DNA of 52,796 nucleotides from the NCBI GenBank assembly GCA_002878065.1, contig PNIN01000048.1, positions 1-52,796 of the forward strand. Direction: 5' to 3'. The translations under genes and the position numbers were made by a program. This document shows, in pieces, positions 45,176 through 52,796 of the stretch. The notes beneath the pieces are model-generated. The model was not told the DNA's origin. It saw nothing but the letters and a program-made list of their open reading frames with translations, and did no database searches. The stretch is from Calditerrivibrio nitroreducens (GTDB lineage: Bacteria; Chrysiogenota; Deferribacteres; Deferribacterales; Calditerrivibrionaceae). Within the stretch, counting starts at the first letter, position 1, and each line of letters begins with the position of its first letter.

Positions 45176-45204
45176 TTGTAATTTTTCATCTTTCTTACTA
45201 TAAC
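45176..45204 (+). promoter_or_regulatory. Promoter of the GspF/MshG-like gene, predicted leaderless
   Basis: TTGTAA (45176-45181), 17 nt, TATAAC (45199-45204), then only 5 nt to the ATG at 45210. No Shine-Dalgarno can fit. Confidence 0.55.
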
Positions 45205-45209
45205 TTATT

Positions 45210-46433
45210 ATGAGATTTAATTATAAAGGAACAAATAAAAAAGGTGAGCTAATAAAAGGGATCATAGATGCACCAAATATTGAGGAAGCTTCAATAATTC
45301 TATATTCTCAAGGGATCATCCCTCAAATCATCAGAGAGTCTTCCTCTCTCGATCTTTTGACTCACAAAATAGAAAAATTCCTAAGCAAGTATGAAAAGGT
45401 TAAACTCGAAGAGCTTATAGTATTCACCAGACAATTTGCAAGTCTTTTTACCGCAGGGATTCCGATACTTACTATTCTAAGGCGTCTTGAAACCCAAAAC
45501 TATTCAAAAAAAATGAAGGAAACAATATCTACAATCATCAGAGACATAGAAGCAGGTACCCCCCTCAGCATAGCTTTTAGAAAACATAAAGATATTTTTT
45601 CAGATCTCTATATCAATATGCTTAGAGTAGGTGAAGAGGGTGGTGTCTTGGATATAGTTTTACAAAGATTGGCACTGATATTAGAAACAGATTTAGATAC
45701 AAGAAATAAAATAAAAAATGCCACCAGATACCCAAAGCTGGTCATCTCGGCAATAGTAATAGCCTTTATCATACTTATGACATTTGTAATCCCCAAGTTT
45801 GCAAGTCTCTTCTCAAAATTTGATGCTGCATTACCTCTACCTACAAGAATGCTTATTTTCTTAAACGATTTTTTTCACAATTTTTGGTGGCTCATACTTT
45901 TGATAGTTTTACTAATTTTTATAATCTACCGCAAATATAAAAAAACACCACAAGGGAAGAAAAAGATCGATGAGTATACCCTTAAAATACCCATCATAGG
46001 CCCTCTCACTCATAAAATTTACCTTTCGAGAATTGCGCGGATACTTGGTCTTCTATATAAAAGTGGTATCTCCATAATTACGAGCTTTGAGATTGTCAGT
46101 GAAGTTACTGGCAATGATGTAATAAAAGATGAGCTACTCATCATTAAAGAAAAAATTACTCGAGGGGCAACAATTCATGGATCATTTGAAGCATCAAAAT
46201 ATTTCCCTCCTGTGGTAAGTGATATGATTTCAGCTGGTGAAGATACAGGACAGTTGGATGAGATGCTATTTAAGATTGCAGACTATTATGATGGTGAGGT
46301 GGACTATTCCATTAAAACCCTCTCCCAAGCTATTGAACCGATATTGCTTTTGATGATAGCAGCAATGGTGCTTATCTTAGCTCTGGGTGTATTCTTACCT
46401 ATGTGGGATATGGTAAAAGTGTTTAAACAGTAA
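45210..46433 (+). CDS. Type II secretion/type IV pilus platform protein (GspF/PilC/MshG-like)
   Basis: A 407-residue inner-membrane platform protein with two T2SSF cytoplasmic domains (about 65-190 and 265-390), each with the family helices (EELIVFTRQFASLFTAGIPIL and YLSRIARILGLLYKSGISI). Acidic loops are RVGEEGGVLD and SAGEDTGQLDEML, and three TM segments are at about 168-190, 222-240 and 375-400. This is the subunit on which the assembly ATPase acts. No GspE/PilB-type ATPase or secretin gene is in the window, so the pilus machinery is incomplete here or encoded elsewhere. Confidence 0.92.
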   Translation: MRFNYKGTNKKGELIKGIIDAPNIEEASIILYSQGIIPQIIRESSSLDLLTHKIEKFLSKYEKVKLEELIVFTRQFASLFTAGIPILTILRRLETQNYSKKMKETISTIIRDIEAGTPLSIAFRKHKDIFSDLYINMLRVGEEGGVLDIVLQRLALILETDLDTRNKIKNATRYPKLVISAIVIAFIILMTFVIPKFASLFSKFDAALPLPTRMLIFLNDFFHNFWWLILLIVLLIFIIYRKYKKTPQGKKKIDEYTLKIPIIGPLTHKIYLSRIARILGLLYKSGISIITSFEIVSEVTGNDVIKDELLIIKEKITRGATIHGSFEASKYFPPVVSDMISAGEDTGQLDEMLFKIADYYDGEVDYSIKTLSQAIEPILLLMIAAMVLILALGVFLPMWDMVKVFKQ

Positions 46434-46434
46434 T

Positions 46435-46779
46435 ATGAAGTCTTTGAAAGGATACTCCACACTTGAGACATTGATTGTGCTGATAATAATCTCAATCTTC
46501 ATTAGTATTTTATACTCAAGATACAAAAAAATAGAGCATGAAGCCAAACTGTCCATAAGAGGTCGAGAAATATATACCCTAAACCTCATGATTGAGCTAT
46601 ACAAAAGCAAAAAAGGTAGATATCCAGATAATCTATCAACACTATTTTTAGAAGGGGTAATCGACAATAAAACTATCGAATTCTTAAATCCCTCAAAACG
46701 TCTAAAAAATGGTAAATTTTACGATCCATTAGGGGAAGAATATCTTTATGATAACAATACTGGAAAAATAATAAATTAA
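46435..46779 (+). CDS. Pseudopilin/minor pilin (GspG-like N-terminus)
   Basis: A 114-residue prepilin-like protein. The N-terminal motif is MKSLKG followed by YSTLETLIVLIIISIFISIL, with Glu at mature position 5 and a Tyr instead of Phe at +1. The rest, YKSKKGRYPDNLSTLF and FYDPLGEEYLYD, resembles the GspG C-terminal loop region. It begins 1 bp after the GspF-like stop and is co-transcribed. Probably a minor pilin that primes or tips the fibre. Confidence 0.8.
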   Translation: MKSLKGYSTLETLIVLIIISIFISILYSRYKKIEHEAKLSIRGREIYTLNLMIELYKSKKGRYPDNLSTLFLEGVIDNKTIEFLNPSKRLKNGKFYDPLGEEYLYDNNTGKIIN

Positions 46780-46781
46780 AT

Positions 46782-46810
46782 TTGAAAAAATTTCTAAAAA
46801 ATATTATAAT
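46782..46810 (+). promoter_or_regulatory. Promoter of the 112-residue orphan gene and adhesin
   Basis: TTGAAA (46782-46787), 17 nt, and a perfect TATAAT (46805-46810). The leader is about 24 nt with GAGGT as ribosome-binding site. Confidence 0.7.
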
Positions 46811-46840
46811 AATATTGTATCGCCACAATAGAGGTAAATT

Positions 46841-47179
46841 ATGCCATATACCATAAAGGAAGAGAACTATTTATATAAAGACTACATCCATTGGCTAAAT
46901 GATGATCTATATGGAATTATTGATAGACAAGCTTACAACACGACATATTCACCAAGTAGAAAATATCAGAAGATTTCTCAAAACTTTTTTTCTCAATTTA
47001 AGAATAGGAGAAAGGAGCTTTTTTATAGTTTTGAGCAAAAGAGTTATATCCTAATATCTGAGAAGCTGAAGATAGATAAACACTACACCCTAAGAAGAGG
47101 TAGATACAGCACCTCCAAAAAGTTTAAATTGAATGAGACATCAAGATCAAACCTTTTTGACATCAATTCACCTCTGTAA
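46841..47179 (+). CDS. Unrecognised 112-residue basic protein
   Basis: A Lys/Tyr/Arg/Ser-rich protein without a signal peptide, TM segment or Cys. It is rich in aromatic residues (for example ENYLYKDYIHWLNDDLYG and KELFYSFEQKSYILI) and has a basic C-terminal half (LRRGRYSTSKKFK). It has a strong promoter and a GAGGT site and precedes the large surface protein gene by 53 bp. I do not recognise a family; it could be a cytoplasmic helper or regulator of the pilus module. Confidence 0.55.
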   Translation: MPYTIKEENYLYKDYIHWLNDDLYGIIDRQAYNTTYSPSRKYQKISQNFFSQFKNRRKELFYSFEQKSYILISEKLKIDKHYTLRRGRYSTSKKFKLNETSRSNLFDINSPL

Positions 47180-47232
47180 AATAACTTTGTAATAGATATT
47201 TTAAATATAGATTGATGTTTTGGAGGAATAAA

Positions 47233-50200
47233 ATGAAAAGAATTATTTTAGTTCTTTTGCTACTTTTTTCCATTATAACTCAGAGTTTTGGGGCTGATCG
47301 CTATGTCGGAAGATGTGGATCTCCATACTATAACACAATTCGTGCCGCTATCACTGCTGCATCCAATGGTGATACCATCAAAATCTGTGATGGCATTTAT
47401 AACGAGGCTATAACAATAAACAAAGGACTTACCATTACAAGCGCAAGCGGCGATAGAACAAAGGTAACTATCAGAAGCAACAATAATTATTCAACTGCAC
47501 TTATTACCACTTATGCTTCTATTACCATTTCAAATATAAAAATAGAAAACAGTGGTAATGGCAATACAATAAGATTAAACACCGCTCCATCTAACCCAGT
47601 AACATTTGATAATTTGGAGTTAAATAGTAATGGTCAATCAATCTACGTTGCATCTAATATAAACAGTAGCATTACGATAAAAAATAGTATAATAACCTCA
47701 AATAGGAGTATTGGTATCTACTTTAATAACATATTAAATAATGGTATCATAATAGATAATGTAAGTATAACATCATATAATAATGGTATATATTTTAACA
47801 ACACCATAAATAATGGAGTTACAATAAAAAACAGCAAAATAACATCACTGAATAACCAAGGTATATATTTTAGATCACAAATAAACGGCGAAGCATATTT
47901 TGACAATATAACAGTATCGTCAAAAAACAGAGCTATAAATCTAAATATTGTCAACGGAAAAGCCATCATCAAAAATGTAAGTGCAAAAACTACTACAAGT
48001 AATGCAACCAATAATGAGGCTCTTTATGTTTCTGGAACTCTCAATAATGGAATTACTATCAATAACAGTATCTTCAAATCATCTAATGGCAAAGCTGCGG
48101 TATTTACAAATAATATTTGGGGCAACGGGCTCTCCATCGACAGCAGTCAATTTATTGCATACCGAGCAGCTCTTGAACTGGCAAGCTCTAGAAATTATAA
48201 TCCAGTTATTACAAACTCATACTTTGAAAGCAAAACGGACACAGCATTAAATGCAATTTTGGCAAATTGGACAAAGTTTTATGTAAATAACAGCTGCTTT
48301 AAAACATCATCTACAAACATCAATAAATATGGATTAAATCTATCAATATCTAATTCCAATGATGTCCATATAAACAACAATTGTTTTTATGCACCAACTA
48401 CAAAACAATTAGCTATATCAACCACAGCAGGTTACGACTGGAGTGGGAACTATTGGGAAAATAATATTGGTGTATACAATCAAAATAAAGTGTATGATGG
48501 CACCCCTTTATCATCCTGTCAGTCAGGTTGTAGTAGACCAAAACCGATTGTTGAATACAGAATGGATGAATGCAGTTGGAATGGATTGGTCAACGAAGTT
48601 AAAGATAGTAGTGGCAACAATCTCCACGGACAAGCAAAAAACAATGCATCTACTAAACCTGATGGAGTTATTTATTCCACTGGATATTTTCAAAACACTG
48701 ATAATGGTAACAATTCAAACGCAAAGTATGTGATCATTCCAGACAATGATCTTCTAAGCCCTCTGGTCAATACTAAAGAGATGACTATTAGTGCTTGGAT
48801 CAAACCCACATCATATCCAATTGGCTCCGTACAAAACCAAGGTCGTATACCATTAGTAGCTAAAGGGGAAATGTCAAAATGGGAATATGCGCTGTATCTG
48901 TACACTGATGGTAGACCCGGTGTAAGCGTATGGCATTCTGGTGGAGCTGGTATTATAGAGGTAGCTGCAAATACCACAATTCCTCTTAATCAATGGAGTC
49001 ACATTACTGCAGTAGTTAAATTTGAACAAAATCTATACACTGCAAAAATTTATGTTAATGGAATAGAAAAATATACCTCCAGTCCCACATCTTCTTCTTA
49101 TACATATTCAAACACATCTTCTAATCTCTACATAGCCACCAGGGGAGATTTTCTAAACCCTTCTTTTAGGGGTTACATTGACGAAGTAAAGATTTTTGAT
49201 TACGCTTTAATAGCTGGGGAAGTAAGATTTTTGTATAATAACGAAAAACAAGGGAAAAACTGGGATGGAAGTCAAAGAGTCGCTGTTAACTGTTTACAAT
49301 TAAATGAGTGTTTTTTTGACGACTTTAACCGCAGTTCTCTCGGATCAAAGTGGACCATCATTAAGAATGAAAATTTCACACCTAAGATAGATAATAATAA
49401 ATTAATTTTGACAGATTTAAATACACGGATATCTTCTGCAGTAATATTGTCTGGTAAGATACCTTCTGCTGAAAATTACTTAGAAATCGAGTTCGAACAC
49501 AATGCTTATGGTAGTAATGGTAATGGCGCTGATGGTATAACTATCGCTTTGGCAGATGCTGCTGTGGTTGATCGGCTACTTCAAGATAATATATCTGATA
49601 TCGCTGGCGCATATGGCGGTTCCCTCGGTTATGCTCAAAGGAGTGGCATACATGGATTTAGAGGTGGCTGGTTAGGTATTGGCATTGACGAGTATGGTAA
49701 TTTTGCAAATGACAATGAAGGTAGAGGTAATGGCTGCACGGTGAGATCACCAAATAGAGTAAGAGTACCTGATTCTGTTACCATCAGAGGACAAGGTGAT
49801 AATCAGACTGGCTATTGTTATATTTCTAACAGTAATAGTTTAACTCCTGGAATTGACAACACTAATCCAACGAATTATAAATACAGAATAAAAATAGATA
49901 CACGAAATAGTAAAACGTTTATAAAAGTAGAGAGAGATATTTTAGACGGTAATGGGTATACAACCATCATAGATTGGATAGATGCCACCCAAAATGCTAT
50001 CGCACCAGAGTATTTTAAACTCAGTATCACTGGATCTACCGGTGCTGTAAAAAATATTCACACCATTGATAATATTCTAATCAAAGCTCTAAGTTGTGGC
50101 GATTTAGGTAGAGAAGGTTTTAAATACCTTTTAATCGATACTCCTGCCTCAGCTCTTACATGTCAAGCTGCAAATGTGATAGTTACAGCATGCACAAATG

Positions 50201-52020
50201 ATGATTGTAGCCAAAAATATACAAATGGCGTCAGTGATATTATCTTATCAGCAACAAATGGAGCAAGTTGGCTGACAAATCCCATTAACATAAGCAGCGG
50301 AAATAGCTTTACCACAACTGGGCTAAGAAAAACTGAACCAGGTCCAACTACCTTATCGATCATATCTGCAAACCCTTCACCGTCAGATACACCTATTTAT
50401 AAATGCTCATGGAATCCAAATTGCGTAGTTACATTCTACGATTCAGGTTTTGTTTTCGATATACCTGATAATTATTCTTGCAAACCACAAGATATCACCA
50501 TCAAAGCAGTGCGAAAAGATGATACGTCACAGAGATGTATACCAGCTTTCCAGAACAAAACTATACCAGTAAACTTTAGCTACAACTATTTAAACCCTCC
50601 TACAAATCAAGCTAACACCAAACCTGTAATTAACGGTACTCCTTTGAATAATTCGATAAACTTAAATTTTGATAATAATGGCCAAGCAACTTTCAATTTT
50701 AGCTATAATGATGCCGGACAGATCGGTATAACCGCAACGTTTGACAATGGAACTGTGCAAGCTGTAGGCTATGATAACACTACTATGAAGCCTTTTGGAT
50801 TTTACATTTATACTACCGATTCAAACGGGGAAGCTGAAAATGGAGCCAATAGTACGGTTTTCAAAAAAGCAGGGGAAGAATTTAATCTCTCAGCAAGAGC
50901 AGTTTGCTGGGAAAGTGATACCGATACAGATCTGTCCAACAACTCAATAACGTACAACTATCAGAAAAATAATGCCACTGTGTCCCATACTTTAGTATCC
51001 CCTGCAGGTGGCAATAATGGTACCATTGGTATAACAAGTCTTAATTTTACAAATGGAGTGGCCTCCGTAGATAATCAAAAGTTTAGTGAAGTGGGAATAA
51101 TTAAATTTACTGTCACTGACAATGATTATCTCGGTACAGGATCCATAACCGGCACAAGTGCAAACATAGGCAGATTTATACCGGATCATTTTGAGCTTAC
51201 AGAATCATTTATACAAAAATATACATCAGACTTTGTATATATGGAAAATCCTTTTGAATTAAAATATACTATGCAGGCTAAAAATAGAGATAATAACATA
51301 ACTTTAAATTACACTGGAGATTTTGCCAAAGGGATAGTCGAACTTTTTGCAGAAAATAACTACAATGGGAATAATTTAATCGGAAGATTCACACCAGCCA
51401 TCTCATCTTCATGGCTAAATGGTAGTTATTCATTTTTCGACAATGTTACTTTCAGTAAGGATTCAACCAGCCTTTCCTCATTAGAAAATTTTAGACTTGG
51501 AGTAAAAGTAAATGATCCTGATGGACCAATCCTTATCAATCGTGATATGAAACCAGGTACTGCTTCTTGTATTGCTGATTGTGAATATAAGATAATAGAC
51601 AATAGCACCAGAATATTAAATGCTATTTTAGATATTCAAAATGCCTACGGTCCAGTAAATTATCCGCTAACCGTACCTGCGTATATATTATACTATGATC
51701 AAAATGGCAAATTGACAATCAATGCTGCTGATAACAAGACTACATTTACAACCGATAATATAACATTCTCAAACTGGACTCAAAATTTACGTCAAGGAGA
51801 TACAGAAGTAATAGATATGATAAAAAAAGCGAATGGTTATTTTGAAATAAAATTAAAAGCACCTGGAGCAAATAAGAATGGATCCGTCACTCTAAATCTA
51901 TCTGGGCTTGATTTTCTGAAAGATACAACTTACAACAAACTTACAGAAGGAATAGCCACCTTTGGTATTTTTGGTAATCAGCAGAAAAGATTATACTGGA
52001 AGGAGATACCAGCAAGATAG
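47233..52020 (+). CDS. Large MshQ-like surface protein: beta-helix, LamG, lectin-like and DUF6701 domains
   Basis: This is a 1595-residue exported protein. The start at 47233 (MKRIILVLLLLFSIITQSFG) follows a GGAGG site at 8 nt. Residues ~20-425 are a right-handed beta-helix built of imperfect Asn-rich turns (NNGITINNS, NNGVTIKNSKITS, NNGIYFNN). A LamG/concanavalin-like domain (~436-660) has EYRMDECSWNG and ISAWIKPTSYP. A lectin-like domain (~686-955) has DDFNRSSLGSKW, GADGITIALADA and GGSLGYAQRSGIHGFRGGWLGIGID. The C-terminal ~640 residues end in FGIFGNQQKRLYWKEI, as in MshQ/DUF6701 proteins. The placement with pilin genes suggests a pilus-associated adhesin that binds carbohydrate. Many Cys may form disulfides. 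Confidence 0.85.
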   Translation: MKRIILVLLLLFSIITQSFGADRYVGRCGSPYYNTIRAAITAASNGDTIKICDGIYNEAITINKGLTITSASGDRTKVTIRSNNNYSTALITTYASITISNIKIENSGNGNTIRLNTAPSNPVTFDNLELNSNGQSIYVASNINSSITIKNSIITSNRSIGIYFNNILNNGIIIDNVSITSYNNGIYFNNTINNGVTIKNSKITSLNNQGIYFRSQINGEAYFDNITVSSKNRAINLNIVNGKAIIKNVSAKTTTSNATNNEALYVSGTLNNGITINNSIFKSSNGKAAVFTNNIWGNGLSIDSSQFIAYRAALELASSRNYNPVITNSYFESKTDTALNAILANWTKFYVNNSCFKTSSTNINKYGLNLSISNSNDVHINNNCFYAPTTKQLAISTTAGYDWSGNYWENNIGVYNQNKVYDGTPLSSCQSGCSRPKPIVEYRMDECSWNGLVNEVKDSSGNNLHGQAKNNASTKPDGVIYSTGYFQNTDNGNNSNAKYVIIPDNDLLSPLVNTKEMTISAWIKPTSYPIGSVQNQGRIPLVAKGEMSKWEYALYLYTDGRPGVSVWHSGGAGIIEVAANTTIPLNQWSHITAVVKFEQNLYTAKIYVNGIEKYTSSPTSSSYTYSNTSSNLYIATRGDFLNPSFRGYIDEVKIFDYALIAGEVRFLYNNEKQGKNWDGSQRVAVNCLQLNECFFDDFNRSSLGSKWTIIKNENFTPKIDNNKLILTDLNTRISSAVILSGKIPSAENYLEIEFEHNAYGSNGNGADGITIALADAAVVDRLLQDNISDIAGAYGGSLGYAQRSGIHGFRGGWLGIGIDEYGNFANDNEGRGNGCTVRSPNRVRVPDSVTIRGQGDNQTGYCYISNSNSLTPGIDNTNPTNYKYRIKIDTRNSKTFIKVERDILDGNGYTTIIDWIDATQNAIAPEYFKLSITGSTGAVKNIHTIDNILIKALSCGDLGREGFKYLLIDTPASALTCQAANVIVTACTNDDCSQKYTNGVSDIILSATNGASWLTNPINISSGNSFTTTGLRKTEPGPTTLSIISANPSPSDTPIYKCSWNPNCVVTFYDSGFVFDIPDNYSCKPQDITIKAVRKDDTSQRCIPAFQNKTIPVNFSYNYLNPPTNQANTKPVINGTPLNNSINLNFDNNGQATFNFSYNDAGQIGITATFDNGTVQAVGYDNTTMKPFGFYIYTTDSNGEAENGANSTVFKKAGEEFNLSARAVCWESDTDTDLSNNSITYNYQKNNATVSHTLVSPAGGNNGTIGITSLNFTNGVASVDNQKFSEVGIIKFTVTDNDYLGTGSITGTSANIGRFIPDHFELTESFIQKYTSDFVYMENPFELKYTMQAKNRDNNITLNYTGDFAKGIVELFAENNYNGNNLIGRFTPAISSSWLNGSYSFFDNVTFSKDSTSLSSLENFRLGVKVNDPDGPILINRDMKPGTASCIADCEYKIIDNSTRILNAILDIQNAYGPVNYPLTVPAYILYYDQNGKLTINAADNKTTFTTDNITFSNWTQNLRQGDTEVIDMIKKANGYFEIKLKAPGANKNGSVTLNLSGLDFLKDTTYNKLTEGIATFGIFGNQQKRLYWKEIPAR

Positions 52021-52083
52021 CAACTGAATATGAGTAATAAAAATTTTAGATGATTATTGTATAGCATTTTGGTTCACTAATTT

Positions 52084-52130
52084 ATAGACCAAACATATTT
52101 CTTTGATATGTTTGGTCTATCATTTTATTA
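52084..52130 (+). terminator. Strong hairpin terminator after the MshQ-like gene
   Basis: A perfect 15-bp inverted repeat (52084-52098 and 52106-52120, 7-nt loop) is followed by CATTTTATT. Apart from this and the next promoter, the 271-bp interval shows no supported gene. Confidence 0.8.
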
Positions 52131-52236
52131 TGATACTGATAGCATTTTCCAGAAAATAATCATCACAAAGTTTCATAGCCCAAATGTTCATTATTATTCT
52201 TACACAAAAGATAGTACAAACCCGGTTCTTTTGTAT

Positions 52237-52266
52237 TTGACAATTTAGAATATTTGAATATATATA
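52237..52266 (+). promoter_or_regulatory. Promoter of the TlpA-like gene
   Basis: A perfect TTGACA (52237-52242) is followed by an AT-rich -10 region, best read as TATATA at 52261-52266 (18-nt spacer). AAGGGG serves as ribosome-binding site. Confidence 0.5.
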
Positions 52267-52291
52267 ATTATAAAAAACTAAGGGGTTTTTT

Positions 52292-52783
52292 ATGAAAAAG
52301 GTGATTTTGCTTTTTATGGGAATGTTGCTAATCTTCAATATAATAGGTTGTAATCCTTTTGATAGCAGCAGCAAAAATGCCAACCTTCCGGAACTAAAAG
52401 ATGTAGGAATATCTGAATTTGATCAGATCCTTCAGGAGCATAAAGGGAAAGTGATACTTGTGAACTTTTTTGCATCCTGGTGTCCCCCCTGTAAAGCTGA
52501 AACACCAGAATTTGTAGAAACATACAACAAGCTTAAAGATAAAAACTTTGTCATCATAGCTTTCTCCATAGACGACGACATACAGAAAGCCAGACAGTTT
52601 GTGGCAGATTATAAAATCACATACCCTGTTTACCACGCCAAAAGAGAGCTCGAACAAAAAATGGGGGTATCAAGCATACCCACAAACATCTTCTACGATA
52701 AAAATGGAAATCTTCACCAGGCAATGGTGGGTGCCATAACGGCTGACTTTTTAATTAAAACATACGAAATATTAAACAAATAG
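52292..52783 (+). CDS. TlpA/ResA-like thioredoxin-fold lipoprotein
   Basis: A 163-residue exported thiol-disulfide protein. The signal peptide MKKVILLFMGMLLIFNIIGC ends at Cys20, a lipobox, so it is membrane-anchored in the periplasm. The thioredoxin domain has VILVNFFASWCPPCKAETPEF with the WCPPC active site (about 66-70), and VSSIPTNIFYDKNG with the cis-Pro. The WCPPC form is typical of ResA/TlpA/CcmG reductants that keep apocytochrome c cysteines reduced. That would fit the haem-motif proteins in this window, but no ccm genes are adjacent. Confidence 0.88.
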   Translation: MKKVILLFMGMLLIFNIIGCNPFDSSSKNANLPELKDVGISEFDQILQEHKGKVILVNFFASWCPPCKAETPEFVETYNKLKDKNFVIIAFSIDDDIQKARQFVADYKITYPVYHAKRELEQKMGVSSIPTNIFYDKNGNLHQAMVGAITADFLIKTYEILNK

Positions 52784-52796
52784 AAATTGAAAATAC

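Noticed and set aside
47690-48110. Repetitive AT-rich units resembling a CRISPR or tandem repeat array
   Set aside because: The units are imperfect, in frame, and encode the Asn-rich turns of a beta-helix; there are no constant repeats with unique spacers.
52120-52383. 87-codon minus-strand frame between the MshQ-like and TlpA-like genes
   Set aside because: It overlaps the terminator, the promoter and the start of the TlpA-like gene. Its last ~23 residues look protein-like, but there is no start signal or recognisable family.

Overview
The window is about 52.8 kb of AT-rich bacterial chromosome with dense coding, short or overlapping gene junctions and no rRNA, tRNA, IS element or CRISPR array that I can see. 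It looks like a motile, Gram-negative-type, respiratory bacterium with small c-type haem proteins and several haem-type (DUF3365) sensors. The mixture of genes (monomeric isocitrate dehydrogenase, LapAB, MSHA-like pilus parts, CX2CH/CX3CH proteins, deltaproteobacterium-like small Cys proteins) fits the Deferribacteres (Calditerrivibrio/Deferribacter type). That placement is an inference from protein character, not from a database search.

Layout. 1-11 kb: the 3' end of a monomeric isocitrate dehydrogenase faces a minus-strand block with smc, an ABC importer (substrate-binding protein, permease, ATPase), a Kef-type antiporter, PepD, a 4-Cys mini-protein and a lone receiver domain. 11-12.3 kb: lolA and an RfaH-like NusG paralogue on the plus strand. 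12.3-18.5 kb (minus): a haem-sensor histidine kinase with its OmpR-type regulator, an acyl-CoA thioesterase, flgA-flgG-flgF and two lipoprotein-like genes. 18.5-24.4 kb: a gene remnant, a CX3CH mini-cytochrome, a cbiMN-cbiQ-cbiO cobalt/nickel importer whose cbiM carries an in-frame amber codon, and a sulfur operon (Rrf2 regulator, O-acetylhomoserine sulfhydrylase, cysteine synthase).

24.4-32.1 kb is a signalling cluster: a haem-type chemoreceptor, an HD/HD-GYP/PAS/kinase-like fusion lacking the expected phosphoacceptor His, and a sodium:solute-symporter-GAF-SpoIIE phosphatase fusion with a small membrane partner. 32.1-35.3 kb (minus): an RpoS/RpoD-like sigma factor, an M24 peptidase and a YhdH-type oxidoreductase. 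Next to the sigma gene lies the decayed remnant of a DpnI-like (Dam-replacing) restriction enzyme. 36-41.3 kb (minus): hit-lapA-lapB-mutS-membrane protein, a tightly coupled operon. 41.4-44.5 kb: glycerate kinase converging on transketolase across an A8-G10-C5 homopolymer junction. 44.6-52 kb: a partial MSHA-like pilus module (pilin, GspF/MshG-like platform protein, pseudopilin, an orphan 112-residue protein, and a 1595-residue beta-helix/LamG/lectin-like/MshQ-type surface protein). The window ends with a TlpA/ResA-like thioredoxin lipoprotein.

A recurring regulatory theme is promoters whose -10 box ends 5-8 nt before the start codon (glycerate kinase, HD-GYP fusion, GspF-like gene, a small membrane protein), which predicts leaderless mRNAs and corrects several starts. 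The most unusual items are the two composite signalling proteins, the DpnI-like pseudogene, the disrupted cbiM, the response regulator with no conventional start codon, and the composite MshQ-like surface protein.
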